From NCBI GenBank assembly GCA_035528905.1, contig DATKXU010000047.1:1-15841 (forward strand): a DNA stretch of 15,841 nucleotides, read 5' to 3'. The position numbers and the translations under genes were made by a program. This DNA is from DATKXU01 sp035528905 (GTDB lineage: Bacteria > Armatimonadota > UBA5829 > DTJY01). The notes under the pieces are model-generated. The model saw nothing but the letters and a program-made list of their open reading frames with translations. It searched no databases and was not told the origin of the DNA. Shown here in pieces: positions 13,037 through 15,841 of the stretch. How positions within the stretch are numbered: the first letter of the stretch is position 1; the number at the start of each line of letters is the position of its first letter.

Positions 13037-14059
13037 TCACACGCTGCGGCCGATTGCCTGGGCAATGCGGGCGATCTGCTCCATGAGCGTTTTGAAGTCT
13101 TCAGGGCGCAGGGATTGAGGGCCGTCGCTCAGAGCGTGCTGCGGATCGTTGTGAACCTCTACCAGCAGGCCATCGGCGCCTGCTGCCACCGCCGCCTTCG
13201 AGACCGCACCTACGTATTTCGAGTCCCCTGTAGCATGGCTGGGGTCAACGATGACGGGGAGATGGGTCCAGTCCTTAAGGACCGGCACGGCGTTGATGTC
13301 GGTCGTGTGGCGAGTAGAATCCTCGAATGTCGTGATGCCCCGCTCGCACAGGATGACCCTGTGGTTTCCCTCCGCGATTATGTACTCCGCGGACATCAGC
13401 AGGTCGCGCAGCTTGCATCCCAGCCCTCTCTTCAGCAGGACTGGATGCTTAGTCGCCCCCACCCTTTTCAGCAGCGGGTAATTCTGCATGTTCCTCGTCC
13501 CGATCTGAAGGACGTCGGCATACCTGGCGACCAGGTTCACGTCATGCGGATCCATGACCTCCGTAACCACCGGCAATCCCGTCTCCGCGCGCGCCTTTGC
13601 GAGGATCTTCAGGCCCTCTTCGCCCAATCCCTGAAAGGCGTAGGGCGAGGTTCGCGGCTTGAATGCGCCGCCTCGGAGCATGTGTGCCCCGGCCTCCTTG
13701 ACGCGGTGCGCTATCTCCGTCGTCTGCGCCTCCGACTCCACGCTGCACGGCCCGGCGGCGATGGCGATCCGATTGCCGCCGACCTTCACACCCGCGACAT
13801 CAACAACCGTGTCGGCTGGATGGTACTCGCGCGACGCCAGCTTCCACAGGTGGGAGATCAGATCAACCCTCTCGACGCCCGGAAACGAGTGGAAATGCTC
13901 GACTAGATCGGCCTTCCTGGCATCGAGGGTGCCGAGGACGGCGATGACCTTCCGCTCGACGCCGGGGTTGATAAACGGCCTTAAGCCGATGCGCTGAATC
14001 TCGTCTTCCACCGCCTGGATTTGCTCCGGCGTGGCGGTCGTCCGCATGATTATGATCAC
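13037..14059 (-). CDS. aroF: 3-deoxy-7-phosphoheptulonate (DAHP) synthase, AroA I-beta type
   Basis: A 340-residue enzyme that condenses phosphoenolpyruvate and erythrose-4-phosphate, the entry to the shikimate pathway and so to chorismate. Residues about 1-75 look like the ferredoxin-like regulatory domain of Thermotoga-type DAHP synthases, which mediates inhibition by aromatic amino acids. The barrel shows AAGPCSVES with metal-ligand Cys105 (101-109), RGGAFKPRTSPYAFQG (about 134-149), QIGTRNMQN (about 195-203), LLKRG, CERGI and VDPSHATG motifs, all expected in the family. The start is GTG at 14059, preceded by AGGAG (complement of 14068-14072) 8 nt away; an ATG four codons in is less well placed. 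It lies 84 nt downstream of polX on the same strand and converges on hicA. It supplies the precursor used by the trp operon but is not in it. The exact gene name varies between species. Confidence 0.95.
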   Translation of the reverse strand: MIIIMRTTATPEQIQAVEDEIQRIGLRPFINPGVERKVIAVLGTLDARKADLVEHFHSFPGVERVDLISHLWKLASREYHPADTVVDVAGVKVGGNRIAIAAGPCSVESEAQTTEIAHRVKEAGAHMLRGGAFKPRTSPYAFQGLGEEGLKILAKARAETGLPVVTEVMDPHDVNLVARYADVLQIGTRNMQNYPLLKRVGATKHPVLLKRGLGCKLRDLLMSAEYIIAEGNHRVILCERGITTFEDSTRHTTDINAVPVLKDWTHLPVIVDPSHATGDSKYVGAVSKAAVAAGADGLLVEVHNDPQHALSDGPQSLRPEDFKTLMEQIARIAQAIGRSV

Positions 14060-14143
14060 TGTAATATCTCCTGGCAGTTTGCAACAATTATAGCAGATTC
14101 AGGCGGCGGGGATGGCCGGGACGGAGCCGCGGCCACTACGGGC

Positions 14144-15841
14144 TTATTCTCGTTTTGCCAGCCAGCGGAGCAGTCCGTTCAACGGCAGGGCGTTCAGAAC
14201 GTTCTTCGGTTCGACCCAGCCGCGCCGGGCGGTTGCAATCCCATATTCAACAAAGTCGAGCTGCCTCACGGCGTGCGCATCTGAGTCTATCGCCAGCATC
14301 ACGCCGAGGTCCTTCGCAAGCCTGGCATCGGTGTCCTTGAGATCGAGGCGGTCCGGCTGCGAGTTTATCTCCATGGCGGTGTTGGTCTCCGCCGCGGCCT
14401 GCAAAACAGCGTCCATATCAACCTCGTAGGGGTCTCTCTTTCCGATTATCCGGCCGCTCGGATGACCCAGTATATCCACATGGTGATTGCTGACGGCATC
14501 AATGATCCGCCGCGTCATCCTTTCTCGGGTCATACCCATACCGCTGTGGACCGACGCAGTGACGACATCGAAATTCGCCAGAATCTCGTCAGGGTAGTCG
14601 AGCGAGCCGTCGGCCCGGATGTTTACCTCAATGCCGTGGAGCACACGTATGCCCCGGTACTTGCGGTTGAGTTCGTTGACCAGGGCGCGCTGCTCCCTGA
14701 TGCGCTCCGGCGTGAGGCCGTGCACGAAGCCCATGGAGACAGAATGATCGGAAAGCGCGATGTACTCGTAACCCAGCTTCCCCGCCGCCTCGACGACAGC
14801 TTCCGGTGAATCCGCGCCATCGCTCCAATCCGTATGGACGTGCAAATCGCCCTTCAGGTCGGAACGCTCAACCAGGCGCGGCAGTCGGCCTTCGCGCGCG
14901 GCTTCGATCTCTCCGCGGTCCTCCCGCAGCCCCGGCGGCATGCACGGGAGGCCGAGCGCCTCGTACACGCTCTCCTCGGTCTCGCCCGCGATGCGTTTGT
15001 TGTCCGAGACCCTGAAAACGCCGTACTCATTCAACTTGAGGCCCATTGATTCGGCAATTGTGCGCAGCTTGATATTGTGTGCCTTCGATCCGGTGAAGTA
15101 CTGGAGCGCCGCGCCATACTCCTCCGGCTTCACAACGCGCAGATCAACCTGCAGATTCTCGTCGGTCACAATGCTGCCCTTGGTCGGGCCGTGGCCGAGC
15201 ACATTCTTAACCATCGGCAGCTCGACGAACCGGTCAACTACTGTATGGGGCTCATCCGACGCAGCCAGGAGGTCTAGGTCGCCGATGGTTTCCCTCTTGC
15301 GGCGCAGGCTGCCCGCGAGATCGGCCCGTTCCACTTCCTTCAAACCTCGAATCCTGTTCAGGAACGGGAGGGCCGTCGGCAGGGCGATTCCGAGCGGCGT
15401 GCGCTCCGAGCGGGCGCGCATTCGCTCGATGGAATCGAGGATGTTCGTCTCGGTCTTCTCGCCGATCGTGGGAATCTTCGAGAGCGAATGCTCCTTCGCC
15501 GCCCGCTCGAGCTTGTCAACCGAGTCCACGCCGAGCCGGTCGTAGAAGAGCTTGGCCTTCTTCGGGCCGATGCCCGGCACGCCGAGCAGCTCCGCGATTC
15601 CGGGCTTGATCTGCTTCTTCAGCTCATCGTAATACGTGGAGCGGCCGGTCTGGAGGTATTCGACGATCTTCGCGGCGATGCTCTCCCCGATGCCGGGAAT
15701 CTCCTGCAGCTCGCCGCGCGACACGATCTCCTGGATATCCTCCGCCAGCGACTCGATCCTGCGGGCGGCATCGCGGTATGCCCGGACGCGGAACGTGCTC
15801 TCCCCCTTGATCTCCAGCATGTCGGCGATGTTTTCGAGGAA
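14144..15841 (-). CDS. polX: DNA polymerase X family protein with PHP domain (5' end cut by window edge)
   Basis: The frame runs from the right edge (first visible residues FLENIAD, before an internal Met at 15820) to a TAA at 14144-14146. This gives 565 visible residues, against about 570 for Bacillus PolX, so only a few are missing. Counting from the Met at 15820: helix-hairpin-helix segments at IPGIGESIA (41-49) and VPGIGPKKAK (81-90); polymerase nucleotidyl-transfer aspartates in GDLD (180-183) and at Asp226; then a PHP exonuclease domain with HVHTDWSDG (327-335), SDHS (357-360), HGIEVNI (395-401), SVHS (423-426), GHP (452-454) and DSDAH (512-516). Bacterial PolX enzymes fill short gaps in base-excision repair, and their PHP domain gives Mn-dependent 3'-5' exonuclease or AP-endonuclease activity. 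All visible metal ligands are intact. Confidence 0.95.
   Translation of the reverse strand, partial: FLENIADMLEIKGESTFRVRAYRDAARRIESLAEDIQEIVSRGELQEIPGIGESIAAKIVEYLQTGRSTYYDELKKQIKPGIAELLGVPGIGPKKAKLFYDRLGVDSVDKLERAAKEHSLSKIPTIGEKTETNILDSIERMRARSERTPLGIALPTALPFLNRIRGLKEVERADLAGSLRRKRETIGDLDLLAASDEPHTVVDRFVELPMVKNVLGHGPTKGSIVTDENLQVDLRVVKPEEYGAALQYFTGSKAHNIKLRTIAESMGLKLNEYGVFRVSDNKRIAGETEESVYEALGLPCMPPGLREDRGEIEAAREGRLPRLVERSDLKGDLHVHTDWSDGADSPEAVVEAAGKLGYEYIALSDHSVSMGFVHGLTPERIREQRALVNELNRKYRGIRVLHGIEVNIRADGSLDYPDEILANFDVVTASVHSGMGMTRERMTRRIIDAVSNHHVDILGHPSGRIIGKRDPYEVDMDAVLQAAAETNTAMEINSQPDRLDLKDTDARLAKDLGVMLAIDSDAHAVRQLDFVEYGIATARRGWVEPKNVLNALPLNGLLRWLAKRE

Overview
The window is a stretch of bacterial chromosome, GC-rich by eye, built around a complete tryptophan operon. 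The organism is not identifiable with confidence. A URO-D-family protein, a secreted protein with a copper-amine-oxidase-N-like tail, separate trpE and trpG genes, and gaps packed with short-period repeats would suit Armatimonadota or a similar little-cultured phylum; this is inference only. No tRNA, rRNA, CRISPR, transposase or phage gene was found.

Layout. Positions 1-2147 (minus strand) hold a URO-D superfamily gene and, downstream of it, a multi-pass membrane protein cut by the left edge. Positions 2215-11202 (plus strand) carry a good sigma70-type promoter, then trpE, trpG, a secreted protein of unknown role, trpD, trpC, trpF, trpB, trpA and deoC, closed by an intrinsic terminator at 11166-11202. 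Next come recO (11243-11995) and a HicBA-type toxin-antitoxin cluster with an extra short HicB-like gene in front (12120-12749). A repeat-filled convergent gap (12750-13036) separates these from two minus-strand genes: a DAHP synthase and a PolX-type polymerase cut by the right edge.

How the genes work together. DAHP synthase starts the shikimate pathway to chorismate. TrpE/TrpG turn chorismate into anthranilate, TrpD, TrpC and TrpF carry it to indole-3-glycerol phosphate, and TrpA/TrpB finish tryptophan. deoC and the secreted protein have no obvious part in this and look like passengers in the operon.

The most unusual feature is in the gaps. Most intercistronic spaces hold short tandem arrays with a strict 7-bp (sometimes 8-bp) period. 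The unit sequence differs at each site, but several sites share one architecture: units in one orientation, a centre, then units in the reverse-complement orientation, set against or across the stop codon of a neighbouring gene. A further 7-bp array lies in frame inside trpC and adds a 7-residue-periodic peptide to the enzyme. Two other hairpins (7580-7643 and 12895-12954) add to this.
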